Shown: piece by piece, positions 53,187-61,706 of the stretch
Position numbering within the stretch: position 1 is the first letter of the stretch
Layout of the letters: each line of letters begins with the position of its first letter
Source of the DNA: an uncultured Bacilli bacterium
GTDB taxonomy: Bacteria; Bacillota_I; Bacilli_A; RF39; UBA660
Assembly: GCA_947632085.1 (NCBI GenBank)
Contig: CANRNY010000011.1
Coordinates: 1-64,000 of the forward strand
Length of the DNA stretch: 64,000 nucleotides
Reading direction: 5' to 3'
Made by a program: the position numbers and the translations under genes
The notes under the pieces: model-generated
The model's database searches: none
What the model was told of the DNA's origin: nothing
Seen by the model: only the letters and a program-made list of their open reading frames with translations

Positions 53187-53699
53187 CTACTTAATATATC
53201 CATTTTGTACTACTTTTGTTTCATTAATAACCATAAAAGCCCTTAAATCAATATCTCTAACTATTTTCTTTAATCTCCTTAAATTACGACTATTTAACGT
53301 AATAAATAATATATCAGCATCTTCTTCCTTATACGTATTTTTCGTCTCTACTACTGATACGCCAAACCCTTCAGAACGAATCTTTGCTATATTCTCTTTA
53401 CTAGCTTGTGTTGTCATTACTTCTACACTAATCAAACTATTAACTACCGTATTTGAAATATATGTCCCTATAATTGTTCCTGTCGCATACCCCGCTGAAT
53501 AAAAAATAACTATCCATATACTATTATATTCTGAATTTAACGCTTCCTTAACTACTAAAAACCAAATAAAAATCTCAAAAAAACCAATTATTCCTGCTAA
53601 TAAAGTTTTACCTCTCACAGAATAATTAGTTCTTATAGTTCCTAAACTTACATCTACTATTCTCGCCAAAAATATTTTAAGACATAACATTAATAGCAT
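53187..53699 (-). CDS. UPF0316-type membrane protein (DUF5698/DUF2179)
   Basis: A 170-aa protein. The first 90 residues hold three membrane helices with the RIVDVSLGTIRTNYSVRGK signature and GYATGTIIGTYI segment, as in the YebE/UPF0316 family. The rest is a cytosolic DUF2179-type alpha/beta domain (IRSEGFGVSVVETKNT, ILFITLNSRNLRRLKKIVRDID), which in related proteins may bind a nucleotide. Function not known. Overlaps the zinc-ribbon gene by one base (TAATG) with GGAGG just upstream. Confidence 0.87.
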   Translation of the reverse strand: MLLMLCLKIFLARIVDVSLGTIRTNYSVRGKTLLAGIIGFFEIFIWFLVVKEALNSEYNSIWIVIFYSAGYATGTIIGTYISNTVVNSLISVEVMTTQASKENIAKIRSEGFGVSVVETKNTYKEEDADILFITLNSRNLRRLKKIVRDIDLRAFMVINETKVVQNGYIK

Positions 53700-53962
53700 T
53701 AAGATCCTCCCTTAATTACCGCTATTAATATTATTCCCACAATAACAATTATTATAAACATAATTGCTTTACCAATTTTAGCATCGCCATCAGTATTAGA
53801 TTCCCTTTTATACATAGCTGTATCTTTATTACGATACATATTCCATCTTGGATCAAGCATTTCTTGCATATCTTTTTGTTGTGATATTGGAATCATTCTT
53901 CCACACTCCGGACAAACTCCCCCTTTAGTTGGTAAAGCAGCTCCGCAATATTTACAATTCAT
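53699..53962 (-). CDS. zinc-ribbon membrane protein
   Basis: An 87-aa protein with an N-terminal zinc ribbon (CKYCGAALPTKGGVCPECG), a polar linker and one C-terminal membrane helix (AIMFIIIVIVGIILIAVI). Such small zinc-ribbon/TM proteins are common in low-GC bacteria and unassigned. It sits directly upstream of the UPF0316 gene and probably forms an operon with it. Confidence 0.75.
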   Translation of the reverse strand: MNCKYCGAALPTKGGVCPECGRMIPISQQKDMQEMLDPRWNMYRNKDTAMYKRESNTDGDAKIGKAIMFIIIVIVGIILIAVIKGGS

Positions 53963-54010
53963 ATATTATCACCTTAATTTATTTTACCATAAAATAAAGA
54001 CTAGTTTCTA

Positions 54011-54535
54011 CTAATCTTCATCATATTCTTCAATAAAATTCTTACTTTTATGTGGTTCTTCCCTTAGTAAATCATTATAGTCTTGTTGACGTAATGCTTC
54101 ATATATCATAATAGCTACTGTATTAGATAAATTTAACGCCCTAACTTTATCAGTCATTGGCATACGCATACACCTATCTATATAAGGTTTTAATATTTCT
54201 CTTGGAATACCTGTTGATTCTTTCCCAAAAACAAAATAAATATTTTTACTACTATCACTATAATCAAATGAAGTATGAGGTTTATGTCCATATCTTGTTA
54301 AGAAATAGAACTCCCCCTTATCACCATTCTTATCCATAAAATCTTGCCAATTCTCATATACTGTATAATGACAATTATCTATATAGTTAACTCCACTTCT
54401 TCTTATATACTTTTCATCTAAAGAAAAACCTAATGGTTTAATTAAATGTAAATAAGTATTAGTAGCTACACAAGTTCTCATTATATTCCCTGTATTACCA
54501 GGTATCTCCGGTTCAAATAATACTACATTAAGCAT
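54011..54535 (-). CDS. trmL: tRNA (cytidine34-2'-O)-methyltransferase
   Basis: A 174-aa SPOUT methyltransferase that modifies the wobble base of tRNA-Leu isoacceptors. Landmarks are the N-terminal VLFEPEIPGNTGNIMRTC, the GKESTGIPREIL motif and the C-terminal knot RALNLSNTVAIMIYEALRQ. Length is normal. It is downstream of, and separated from, the thioredoxin-like gene by a terminator. Confidence 0.95.
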   Translation of the reverse strand: MLNVVLFEPEIPGNTGNIMRTCVATNTYLHLIKPLGFSLDEKYIRRSGVNYIDNCHYTVYENWQDFMDKNGDKGEFYFLTRYGHKPHTSFDYSDSSKNIYFVFGKESTGIPREILKPYIDRCMRMPMTDKVRALNLSNTVAIMIYEALRQQDYNDLLREEPHKSKNFIEEYDED

Positions 54536-54552
54536 AATTTCCTCCTAAAATA

Positions 54553-54574
54553 AATAAGACCATCAGGTCTTATT
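54553..54574 (-). terminator. terminator of the thioredoxin-like gene
   Basis: AATAAGACC-TGAT-GGTCTTATT on the minus strand followed by TATTTT; it overlaps the stop of the gene at 54570. Confidence 0.7.
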
Positions 54575-55124
54575 CTTTTTCAATATTATTACGATCTAAT
54601 AACTTTTGAAAATCTCCGACATTCATCGTATTATTATCCAATCTATTAATAATGTCAACTATTTTTCCATCACTACAATAAATAATCGTTGGAACAGAAG
54701 TTACTTCCTTACCATTAGCATCTAAAACTTCATCTAATGTTTTATTAATCTCCTCAACATAATTATCATTATCTTTAATATCCGTAACATTTAAATAATA
54801 TAATTTATCATTAATTCCATAATCACGAATAAGATCTTCAATATCTTTTTCCATATTATATACATCTTCTGAACCAGTATAACTTACATAAATAAAATAA
54901 TCACTTAATGGTTCTGAAAAAACTGAACTAACTTCTTCTAATTTTAATTCTTTAGAAATTACTTTATTATCAACTAAATATGATGTTGCTAATCTATTTT
55001 CATTAACTACCTTATACCACGCAAAAGCATACCAAGCCAATAAAATTACTACGACAACTATAACACCTGCAAGAACATAATTTTTAATTGGTACAAAACG
55101 TTCATTCTTTTTAACACTAGTCAT
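54570..55124 (-). CDS. membrane-anchored thioredoxin-fold protein without CxxC
   Basis: A 184-aa protein: one N-terminal membrane helix (VLAGVIVVVVILLAWYAFAWY) and an extracytoplasmic thioredoxin-like domain. The active-site loop reads SYTGSEDVYNM, with no CxxC, while a later VPTIIYCSDG matches the cis-Pro strand. It is likely a non-redox thioredoxin-fold protein, akin to bacteriocin-transport accessory-type proteins. No clear partner nearby. Monocistronic with a terminator at its 3' end. Confidence 0.75.
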   Translation of the reverse strand: MTSVKKNERFVPIKNYVLAGVIVVVVILLAWYAFAWYKVVNENRLATSYLVDNKVISKELKLEEVSSVFSEPLSDYFIYVSYTGSEDVYNMEKDIEDLIRDYGINDKLYYLNVTDIKDNDNYVEEINKTLDEVLDANGKEVTSVPTIIYCSDGKIVDIINRLDNNTMNVGDFQKLLDRNNIEKE

Positions 55125-55222
55125 AGTATCATATCCTCTCCTACTAATATTTTAACATATATTATTTTTTTATGTAAAGTAACTTTACCTATTTTATAGG
55201 CAATTTTACTATAAACATTACA

Positions 55223-55243
55223 AAAGTATACATATTATACTTT
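55223..55243 (+). promoter_or_regulatory. perfect inverted repeat before the cotJ ribosome site
   Basis: AAAGTATA-CATAT-TATACTTT, ending one base before AGGAGGA. It could be an operator or an RNA hairpin, and it includes CATATTATA, a sigma-K/E-like -10. A second palindrome (GTAAAGT-A-ACTTTAC) is at 55174-55188. Confidence 0.45.
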
Positions 55244-55256
55244 AGGAGGAATAAAA

Positions 55257-55658
55257 ATGTTTTTTGATGATATATTATTTGATACTAATATAAAGATGAT
55301 TAGTAATCCTGAATTATTTGATGAAAAGAATGGTTTTATGTATGGTAATATGTACAAAAATGAATATGTTCCATATAAAAACTATCGTGTAAAGAAATTA
55401 AACGCTCTATCTTCTAAGGAAGAATTAATCTTAAAACTATACGAATATGATTTTGCTTTAAATGATTTATCTTTATATTTAGACCTACACCCCGATAATG
55501 AATATGTATATAATTTATTTAAAAAATATACGGAAGAAGCTAAAAAGTATACAGAAGCTTATGAAAAATTATATGGTCCATTAGAATTAACTGATAGTAA
55601 TTATACTACTTATATGTGGGAGAAAGGACCATGGCCATTTGAAGGAGGAATAATGTAA
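55257..55658 (+). CDS. cotJB: CotJB spore coat protein with CotJA-like N-terminal extension
   Basis: A 133-aa protein. Residues about 52-133 match CotJB: LYEYDFALNDLSLYLDLHPDN, then EKLYGPLEL and a Trp-rich end (MWEKGPWPFEG). The first 50 residues (FMYGNMYKNEYVPYKNYRV) resemble the small coat protein CotJA, encoded by a separate gene in Bacillus and Clostridium, so this may be a CotJA-CotJB fusion. The stop overlaps the cotJC start (TAATG). CotJ proteins lie in inner coat layers and are made in the mother cell. Confidence 0.85.
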   Translation: MFFDDILFDTNIKMISNPELFDEKNGFMYGNMYKNEYVPYKNYRVKKLNALSSKEELILKLYEYDFALNDLSLYLDLHPDNEYVYNLFKKYTEEAKKYTEAYEKLYGPLELTDSNYTTYMWEKGPWPFEGGIM

Positions 55659-56236
55659 TGTATAAGTATGTAAAAAAATTAAATTACCCTATTAATATTA
55701 AAAAGAAAAATCTAAAAATGGCTAAATGTCTTATTACTCAATTAGGTGGCCCAGCCGGTGAATTAGGTGCTGCCTTACGTTATTTCAGTCAAAAATTTGC
55801 CATGCCTGATGATAAAGGTCGTTCTTTATTAAACGATATCGCCACTGAAGAATTAGGTCATTGTGAAATGATTGGTACTATTTTTCGTCAACTAGTAAAA
55901 GATGCCACTCCTGAAGAAATAAAAAGTACAGGTTTTTCAAGCTACTTTACAGATCATGGTCTAGGTGTTTATCCTGTTGATGCCTCTGGTAATCCTTTTA
56001 GTGCTTTAACATTTAACTCAACAGGTGATATTTTAGCTGATTTATCTGAAGATATGGCTGCCGAAGAAAAAGCCCGTGCTACTTATGAAAATCTTATCGA
56101 TCTAGCCGATGATGAGGACTTAATTGGTCCATTACTATTCTTACGTCAAAGAGAAATAGTTCATTTCAATCGCTTTAAAGAATTATACGATTATTATAAA
56201 GAAAATATGCAAAAAGACCCTAGAATAACCAACTAG
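55658..56236 (+). CDS. cotJC: CotJC manganese catalase-type spore coat protein
   Basis: A 192-aa ferritin-like manganese catalase of the CotJC type. Metal ligands are visible: GGPAGELGAALRYF, EELGHCEMIGTIF, AAEEKARATYENL and RQREIVHFNRFKEL. The enzyme disproportionates hydrogen peroxide and is built into the spore coat. GGAGGAATAATGT precedes its ATG; it shares the cotJ transcript. It ends at a bidirectional terminator facing the 587-aa gene. Confidence 0.93.
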   Translation: MYKYVKKLNYPINIKKKNLKMAKCLITQLGGPAGELGAALRYFSQKFAMPDDKGRSLLNDIATEELGHCEMIGTIFRQLVKDATPEEIKSTGFSSYFTDHGLGVYPVDASGNPFSALTFNSTGDILADLSEDMAAEEKARATYENLIDLADDEDLIGPLLFLRQREIVHFNRFKELYDYYKENMQKDPRITN

Positions 56237-56245
56237 AGTCTTTTT
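56211..56245. terminator. bidirectional terminator after cotJC
   Basis: AAAAAGACCCTAG pairs with CTAGAGTCTTTTT (one mismatch), serving cotJC and the convergent 56233 gene. Confidence 0.75.
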
Positions 56246-57993
56246 CCTTTTAATTCCTTAACTAATCCTAAGAAATCTCTTTCATTTAATAAAGAATCAC
56301 TTACTAAACAAACTATAATACTATCATTGCTTTCCTTCATTGTTTCAAAATTACGTAAAAATTTAGCTCTCGATACTAAGAAATTGCCAATCATATAAGT
56401 ATCATGACTAACTCGATATTGACTATCAAACTCCTTAACAACTGAAGAATCTTTAACCTTACTAATTTTATTTCCTTCAATTCTTGTCAAATCAGGTAAT
56501 AAAGCTAAATAATCATCTAAATCTTCATCCCTCATAAAACTCTTATCACTACTTCTAACCTCTTTACGTAATAATTTATTACTTGTTTCAAATTCTTCAC
56601 CTATCTCACGATAAACTAAAATTCTTTTTATTGTCTGTAACGGATTATCAGTTTCACATATACTAATAAATAAATACAACGGAATATTATTTTCTAATAA
56701 TAAATCATAAATATTTAAATAATTAAAATGACATACTAGATAAATATAATTATTCTTAGTTAAATCATATTCCCCTAAAACACTTAAAATATTCTTAATC
56801 ACTATTGGTGTTTTAAATAAAATACTATCATCATAAAACATACTATTAAAATCCATAACTGGTTTTAAAATATCATAATTAGTTAATAATTCATTATATT
56901 TTATTTCAAACATTTTTAAATTATTAACTAATGTTTCTTTTCTTAAAACATTTGCTGATAGTAAAAACTTTATCTTATTTACTTTATCATCAGTTAATGA
57001 AAGTAAAACATCACTATATTCACTTAATATTCTATTTAATGATAAGCCTAAACTTTTTAAAAAATCTAAAATATATTGTATATTTTCTTTTAAAGATAAT
57101 TTTTCTAAACTATTTAACAACTTACTATCTATTGAATTAACATCTATTCCATTACTATATAAATATTTTACAAGTGGTGTACGATTAATTATTCCTTCTT
57201 GTTTTTTTATTTCACCTTGTACCATTTCATCTTTTTTCGCTAAATTGTCAAATATAATATTATATATTTGTTCTAATAGTTCTAATTCTAAATATATGTG
57301 CCAATCTTTTGGCATTTCGTCTAATTCTAAAATCGATAAATCTTCTACTTTAGCTTGAACTTCTTTCGTATACTTTATTTTTTCTTTAGCTATTTCATGA
57401 CGATAATTAACTCGTTCTTCTGCTTCTTTAACACCATTAACAACTAGTTCAATACAAGCTTTTAACTGACTTTTATTATATATTTGTTTCATTAACTTAT
57501 TTTTTATAATAAGATTTTTTTCTTTGATATTAATTTCTGTTATATCTCTTTTTAATTTTAAAAAACTAGCCATTATTACTGAAACATTAACTAAATTGAA
57601 ATTAATAAATTCTGGTGTTAATCCAAGTTTATTCATACATTCAATAGCTTTATTATTTAATCCCCCATTACTAGTATTTAAAGCTTTAGCTAAATCTAAT
57701 AATGTATTTCTTTGATTAGCAAATGACCATTGATTTATTTCTTTTCTTATTTCTAAAACCATTTTATAAGCTTCATCAAAAGACATAATATTATTATTAG
57801 TAAAATAGAAAAAAATTAAAAAAATCTTAAAGGGTTCCATATGTACTAATTCACTTTTATTAACACAATTAGCTTTCTTAGCTAATTCATCTACATATGG
57901 TTTAATTTGATATTCACTTTTTTCTAATAAAACCAATTTAAATTCGTCTAATTCTTTATCTATTAAAGAATTTAATTTACTTATTATATCCAT
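56233..57993 (-). CDS. large helical protein of unknown function (586 aa)
   Basis: I do not recognise this protein. It reads as all-helical, Leu/Ile/Asn/Lys-rich, without signal peptide or membrane helix. The middle (about 280-440) shows short helical repeats (KIKFLLSANVLRKETLVNNL, GLSLNRILSEYSDVLLSL) reminiscent of mTERF- or HEAT-like solenoids. The ATG at 57993 follows GGTTAGGTGATTAAG and is one base after the stop of the upstream 337-aa gene, so the pair is translationally coupled. The pairing is the best clue to function. Confidence 0.6.
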   Translation of the reverse strand: MDIISKLNSLIDKELDEFKLVLLEKSEYQIKPYVDELAKKANCVNKSELVHMEPFKIFLIFFYFTNNNIMSFDEAYKMVLEIRKEINQWSFANQRNTLLDLAKALNTSNGGLNNKAIECMNKLGLTPEFINFNLVNVSVIMASFLKLKRDITEINIKEKNLIIKNKLMKQIYNKSQLKACIELVVNGVKEAEERVNYRHEIAKEKIKYTKEVQAKVEDLSILELDEMPKDWHIYLELELLEQIYNIIFDNLAKKDEMVQGEIKKQEGIINRTPLVKYLYSNGIDVNSIDSKLLNSLEKLSLKENIQYILDFLKSLGLSLNRILSEYSDVLLSLTDDKVNKIKFLLSANVLRKETLVNNLKMFEIKYNELLTNYDILKPVMDFNSMFYDDSILFKTPIVIKNILSVLGEYDLTKNNYIYLVCHFNYLNIYDLLLENNIPLYLFISICETDNPLQTIKRILVYREIGEEFETSNKLLRKEVRSSDKSFMRDEDLDDYLALLPDLTRIEGNKISKVKDSSVVKEFDSQYRVSHDTYMIGNFLVSRAKFLRNFETMKESNDSIIVCLVSDSLLNERDFLGLVKELKGKRL

Positions 57994-57994
57994 C

Positions 57995-59008
57995 TTAATC
58001 ACCTAACCCCTTACTTACAACCATATTAGCTTCTAAAAATGAATATATTTGTCCAACCAATTCAGCTTGTTCTATATAAAAATCAGGATTATTAACATTA
58101 CTTAAAATATAATTATAAGTATTATAATATCTATTATGTGCTTCATCATAATAAGCTGTAATTCTTGTACTTTTTTGTTTATCTTTAAAAAATAAAGAAG
58201 ATATTATTATTAAGTTATTTTTAACAAAATATAATATTCTTAATCCATTCGGATTACGATATTCATATAAATTTTCTTTTGCTCCTTCAATCGCTTTTAA
58301 ATCTTTAGTTTGTAAGAAATATCCTTCAATAATTTTATCAAACGCATTTTTTATTTCTTTACATCTTTCAGGGTATTTTTTTATATCTTCAAGTAAATAA
58401 GTACTTTGACTATTAGGCATTAAGATAATATTAGAGTTATTTATACCTTCTGTATTATTATCTAAAGTAACACTTTTCTTAGTATATTGTTTTAAATGAT
58501 CTAATATTTCACTATAAACCATTAATTCACTTTGTAATTCCTTAATATCAGCAAAAGAATCTTCTAATATTGCTTCTCTAATAATAAGTTGATGTAATTT
58601 AATTTCTTTTAAGAAATGTAGTTTTAATCTAATAATATCATCTTTTGTTAAAGTATCTAAAAAAGTATCTAGTTCTGTTTCAAAATTACAATATGTAACA
58701 TAATCAATTGCTTCACTTAAATCTTTATCATCTTGTTTTACAGTAATTACTTCCCTTTCACACTTTTCTGTCTTTCTATGTTCTTCTTTATGTAACGGTC
58801 TAACATTAGCAATATATTCTTGTAAATGTTTTAAATATTCACGATGAGTTTGAATCATTTCTTGATTATTTAAATATATATATCTATAACATTCAACGAT
58901 TTCTTGTAAAGTAGGATTTTCAATATGTTCATATAAAAAATCTAAAGGATTGGTAATATAATAATCTATTTTTTCCATTTCTTTAGCGAATTTATCTATT
59001 CTATCCAT
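57995..59008 (-). CDS. unknown protein with C-terminal RelE/Gp49-like domain
   Basis: A 337-aa protein. The N-terminal 210 residues are helical. The C-terminal part (AKENLYEYRNPNGLRILYFV, IIISSLFFKDKQKSTRIT) reads like the RelE/HigB-toxin fold of phage Gp49-type proteins (pattern LYELR-x-RVLYF, then -HGF-x-KK). The helical head is not typical of free toxins, so this is more likely a domain-fused protein than a simple toxin. It has a GGGGGATTACA ribosome site and is coupled to the 586-aa gene. Confidence 0.6.
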   Translation of the reverse strand: MDRIDKFAKEMEKIDYYITNPLDFLYEHIENPTLQEIVECYRYIYLNNQEMIQTHREYLKHLQEYIANVRPLHKEEHRKTEKCEREVITVKQDDKDLSEAIDYVTYCNFETELDTFLDTLTKDDIIRLKLHFLKEIKLHQLIIREAILEDSFADIKELQSELMVYSEILDHLKQYTKKSVTLDNNTEGINNSNIILMPNSQSTYLLEDIKKYPERCKEIKNAFDKIIEGYFLQTKDLKAIEGAKENLYEYRNPNGLRILYFVKNNLIIISSLFFKDKQKSTRITAYYDEAHNRYYNTYNYILSNVNNPDFYIEQAELVGQIYSFLEANMVVSKGLGD

Positions 59009-59076
59009 TGTAATCCCCCTTTTTAACTTTCTTTATTATACTTATCGCTATTTTTTTGTCAAATTAAAAGGTCAAA

Positions 59077-59101
59077 AAAAAGACCATTAATTGGTCTTTT
59101 T
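59077..59101 (-). terminator. terminator of the surface protein gene at 59103
   Basis: AAAAAGACCA-ATTAA-TGGTCTTTTTTTT on the minus strand. Confidence 0.8.
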
Positions 59102-59102
59102 A

Positions 59103-59915
59103 TTAAACTCTATAAATCTTATTATGTTTTTTAGCAATTGCAACAGCACTAATAGCAACTAATGCTCCAGCAGCTAAGATAGCATATGATGCAAATGCAC
59201 CTGTAGGAGGACCTGCAGGAGGTTGTCCTGGTCCATAGTGAACTTCAGTACAGAAATAATCTTCTGAGCCTTCCATTTTATAATTAGTTACTTCGTTCGC
59301 TTCTTTTGTAAATACACACAATTCACCACAGCTTGAATTAGCATCAATATTCTCATCGATATGAGCGATAACTTTACCAATAACCATCATACCGTTACCA
59401 GTACCAGTTAAATTTTGAATATCAGCTTTAGGTGCTCCAGATTTTACTGTTATTGACGCATCTTTAGTAGTTGAATAAAATAATGCACATCTATAAGGAT
59501 CGCCTTCACCAATTTGCCAATCAGCTTTTTTTGCCTTTAAAGTTGGATCAAAAGTACACGTAAATTCAATATTTGTACTATCATCAATTTTAATAGTTTG
59601 TTTCTCATCACTATTAGCAGAAGCTTCATAAGCTACAGCACTCGTCCCATCAATATATGGTTCAACACTATCAAATATTAAGCCATCAGTTGTGTACAAT
59701 CTAGTAACAAAACCATGTACTTTACCATTTGATTGATTTCCTTTACCACGAATGTAGCAAGTTGTTTTACCACCAGGTTTCAAATTTTCATTTGGACTAC
59801 ATACTGGAGTATCATTAGCAAAACCAATAGATGCACTAACATCCAATACTCCAACTAATAGAAATGAACAAACAGATACAAAAATAACTAATATTAGATT
59901 TTTTAATGTTTTCAT
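59103..59915 (-). CDS. exported surface protein with sortase-like PPTGA tail
   Basis: A 270-aa protein with a signal peptide (1-29, ending DVSA-SIG), a beta-rich domain with several cysteine pairs (CSPNENLKPGGKTTCYIRG), and a C-terminal region GPPTGAFASYAILAAGALVAISAVAIAKK followed by a basic tail. This is a sorting-signal layout: a PxTG-like motif, membrane helix and positive end. It is divergent from the class B sortase gene across a shared 138-base region, so it may be a substrate; the motif is not a textbook NPQTN. No domain family was recognised. Confidence 0.7.
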   Translation of the reverse strand: MKTLKNLILVIFVSVCSFLLVGVLDVSASIGFANDTPVCSPNENLKPGGKTTCYIRGKGNQSNGKVHGFVTRLYTTDGLIFDSVEPYIDGTSAVAYEASANSDEKQTIKIDDSTNIEFTCTFDPTLKAKKADWQIGEGDPYRCALFYSTTKDASITVKSGAPKADIQNLTGTGNGMMVIGKVIAHIDENIDANSSCGELCVFTKEANEVTNYKMEGSEDYFCTEVHYGPGQPPAGPPTGAFASYAILAAGALVAISAVAIAKKHNKIYRV

Positions 59916-59954
59916 AATACCTCTCCTATACTTATTCTTCCATATTCTGATTTT

Positions 59955-59984
59955 ATTATAACATGAAAAATTATAAAGTGTGAA
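59955..59984 (-). promoter_or_regulatory. promoter of the surface protein gene at 59103
   Basis: On the minus strand TTCACA (59979-59984), 18 bases, TATAAT (59955-59960). Confidence 0.5.
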
Positions 59985-59998
59985 TTTTTTTTGAAAAA

Positions 59999-60026
59999 TT
60001 TACATTTTATGTTATTATTATATATA
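59999..60026 (+). promoter_or_regulatory. promoter of the sortase gene
   Basis: TTTACA (59999-60004), 16 bases, TATATA (60021-60026). Confidence 0.45.
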
Positions 60027-60053
60027 GTAAAAGATAAACTGGAGATGAGTACG

Positions 60054-61628
60054 ATGAAAAAAATAACAATTCAAATTCAAAATAATTCCCTTATTTTTAA
60101 GTACCGTACTAATAAACCCGTTTCTGTAAACTTATTAAATACTAACGTTATTTCCAATAACGAATTAGTCTTTAGTGATGAATACTTAAAAGAAAATACT
60201 AAAATAGTTAGCCTTTTTCTCGCTGATTTAGCTAAAATAAGAGAGATAAATGAAATTAAAGTAAGTAGTATTGAAATTGCTTTACTAATTATTGACATTA
60301 TTGCTAAATTAAATACAATCACTAGTCTTGTTATTACAGAAGATGAAGTTATCTCTTATGAACTATGTGATAAAATAACTAAACTTAAAAATATAAAGAA
60401 AATAAATTGTTATAGTATTCCTCAATTCTTAATTGAATTATTAGATAAAAACGATATAACTGTTGAATCACGTAATGAAGTATTATTTACTAGTAACTTT
60501 ATGTCAGAAAATAATCTTACTTCATTTTCTAAAATATACTATAAAACTAATATTAGAATTCCTAATGTCTTAACAGTCGATGATTTAAAAGATATTGAAA
60601 CTTTCTTTAGTATTAATAAATATTTAAAAGTCATTCATTTTGATAAATATTCTGAAGAAAATATTTTAAATGTTGTTAATCTTATCAAGAAGCTTAAGAA
60701 GAAAAACTTATCTATTGAATTACATGATGATATTGATGATGAAAATTGTATTATTAGATTAAGAAATATTAATAAAGATTTAAAGCGTAAAAATAAATCT
60801 AAAATATCATTAATCTACTCAGAAGATTATATTGAAAAAAATTATTTACAACAAATCATTTTCACAACTCTTAAAATATGTGCTACTATTATCTTCTTAA
60901 TTATTACTTCTGTTCTTGGTTATATTTTTTATAACAATTATAATTCTGAATTAAAAGTAGATAAAATTAAAGATAATATAAATGAAACGATTGCTGAAGA
61001 AACAACTAAAAACATTGAAGAAGTAAATAATTCTTATTTCATCCCTGGTTCTTATGATACTCTTTTAAAAATAAATAAAGATACAGTCGGTTGGTTAATT
61101 GTTCCAGGCACAAAAATTGACTATCCTATCGTTAAGGGCACAGATAATAGTAATTACTTAGAAAACAATTTCTATAATGAACCTGATTTTAATGGCTGGC
61201 TATTTATGGATTATCGTAACAATGATAAAGAATTAGATGATAATACTATTATTTTTGGTCATAATCGTTTCTCAAGTGGTGTTATGTTTGGTACTCTTCA
61301 AAAACTTCGTAAAAAATCTTTCTTTGAAAAAGAAGAAAATAACTACATAACATTTAATACTATGGAACACGGTTATAAATGGCGTGTCTTCTCAGTTTAT
61401 AGTATTAACGTTACTAGTGATTATCTATATAATTCTTTCTTAGAAGATAATGAAAGACAAAAATTCTTTGATAAACTAAAGAAAAGAAGTCAAATAAAAT
61501 TTGATGTTGATGTAACTAGTAAAGATAAAATTCTTACTTTATCAACTTGTTTAAGTACTAATAATCGTTTAGTAGTTCATGCTGTATTGGTTGAAGAAAC
61601 AACTCTTAAAGAAGATATAACTACTTAA
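60054..61628 (+). CDS. class B sortase with a large cytoplasmic N-terminal domain
   Basis: A 524-aa protein. Residues about 1-260 are cytoplasmic, alpha/beta and leucine-rich, with no known domain. A membrane helix follows (about 266-292, ICATIIFLIITSVLGYIFY), then the sortase domain (about 330-515). Catalytic parts are IIFGHNRFSSGVMFGTL (His near 403), TLSTCLSTNNRLVVH (Cys near 499, Arg about seven later). The insertion-rich layout and TLSTC motif fit class B, which attaches NPxT[NS/G] proteins. ATG at 60054 follows CTGGAG. A typical SrtB has about 240 residues, so the head is an extra module. Confidence 0.88.
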   Translation: MKKITIQIQNNSLIFKYRTNKPVSVNLLNTNVISNNELVFSDEYLKENTKIVSLFLADLAKIREINEIKVSSIEIALLIIDIIAKLNTITSLVITEDEVISYELCDKITKLKNIKKINCYSIPQFLIELLDKNDITVESRNEVLFTSNFMSENNLTSFSKIYYKTNIRIPNVLTVDDLKDIETFFSINKYLKVIHFDKYSEENILNVVNLIKKLKKKNLSIELHDDIDDENCIIRLRNINKDLKRKNKSKISLIYSEDYIEKNYLQQIIFTTLKICATIIFLIITSVLGYIFYNNYNSELKVDKIKDNINETIAEETTKNIEEVNNSYFIPGSYDTLLKINKDTVGWLIVPGTKIDYPIVKGTDNSNYLENNFYNEPDFNGWLFMDYRNNDKELDDNTIIFGHNRFSSGVMFGTLQKLRKKSFFEKEENNYITFNTMEHGYKWRVFSVYSINVTSDYLYNSFLEDNERQKFFDKLKKRSQIKFDVDVTSKDKILTLSTCLSTNNRLVVHAVLVEETTLKEDITT

Positions 61629-61635
61629 AGTTTAA

Positions 61636-61665
61636 AAAAAGACTTAATTTACTTTAAGTCTTTTT
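61636..61665 (+). terminator. sortase gene terminator
   Basis: AAAAAGACTTAA pairs with TTAAGTCTTTTT, followed by a T-rich stretch. Confidence 0.8.
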
Positions 61666-61706
61666 GTTTTATATGATATAATTATTAAGAATATGGAGGG
61701 GTTCAT

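Noticed and set aside
57995-59008. Classic two-gene toxin-antitoxin module
   Set aside because: The proteins are far larger than normal toxins and antitoxins; only one segment resembles RelE, so I kept it as a domain remark.
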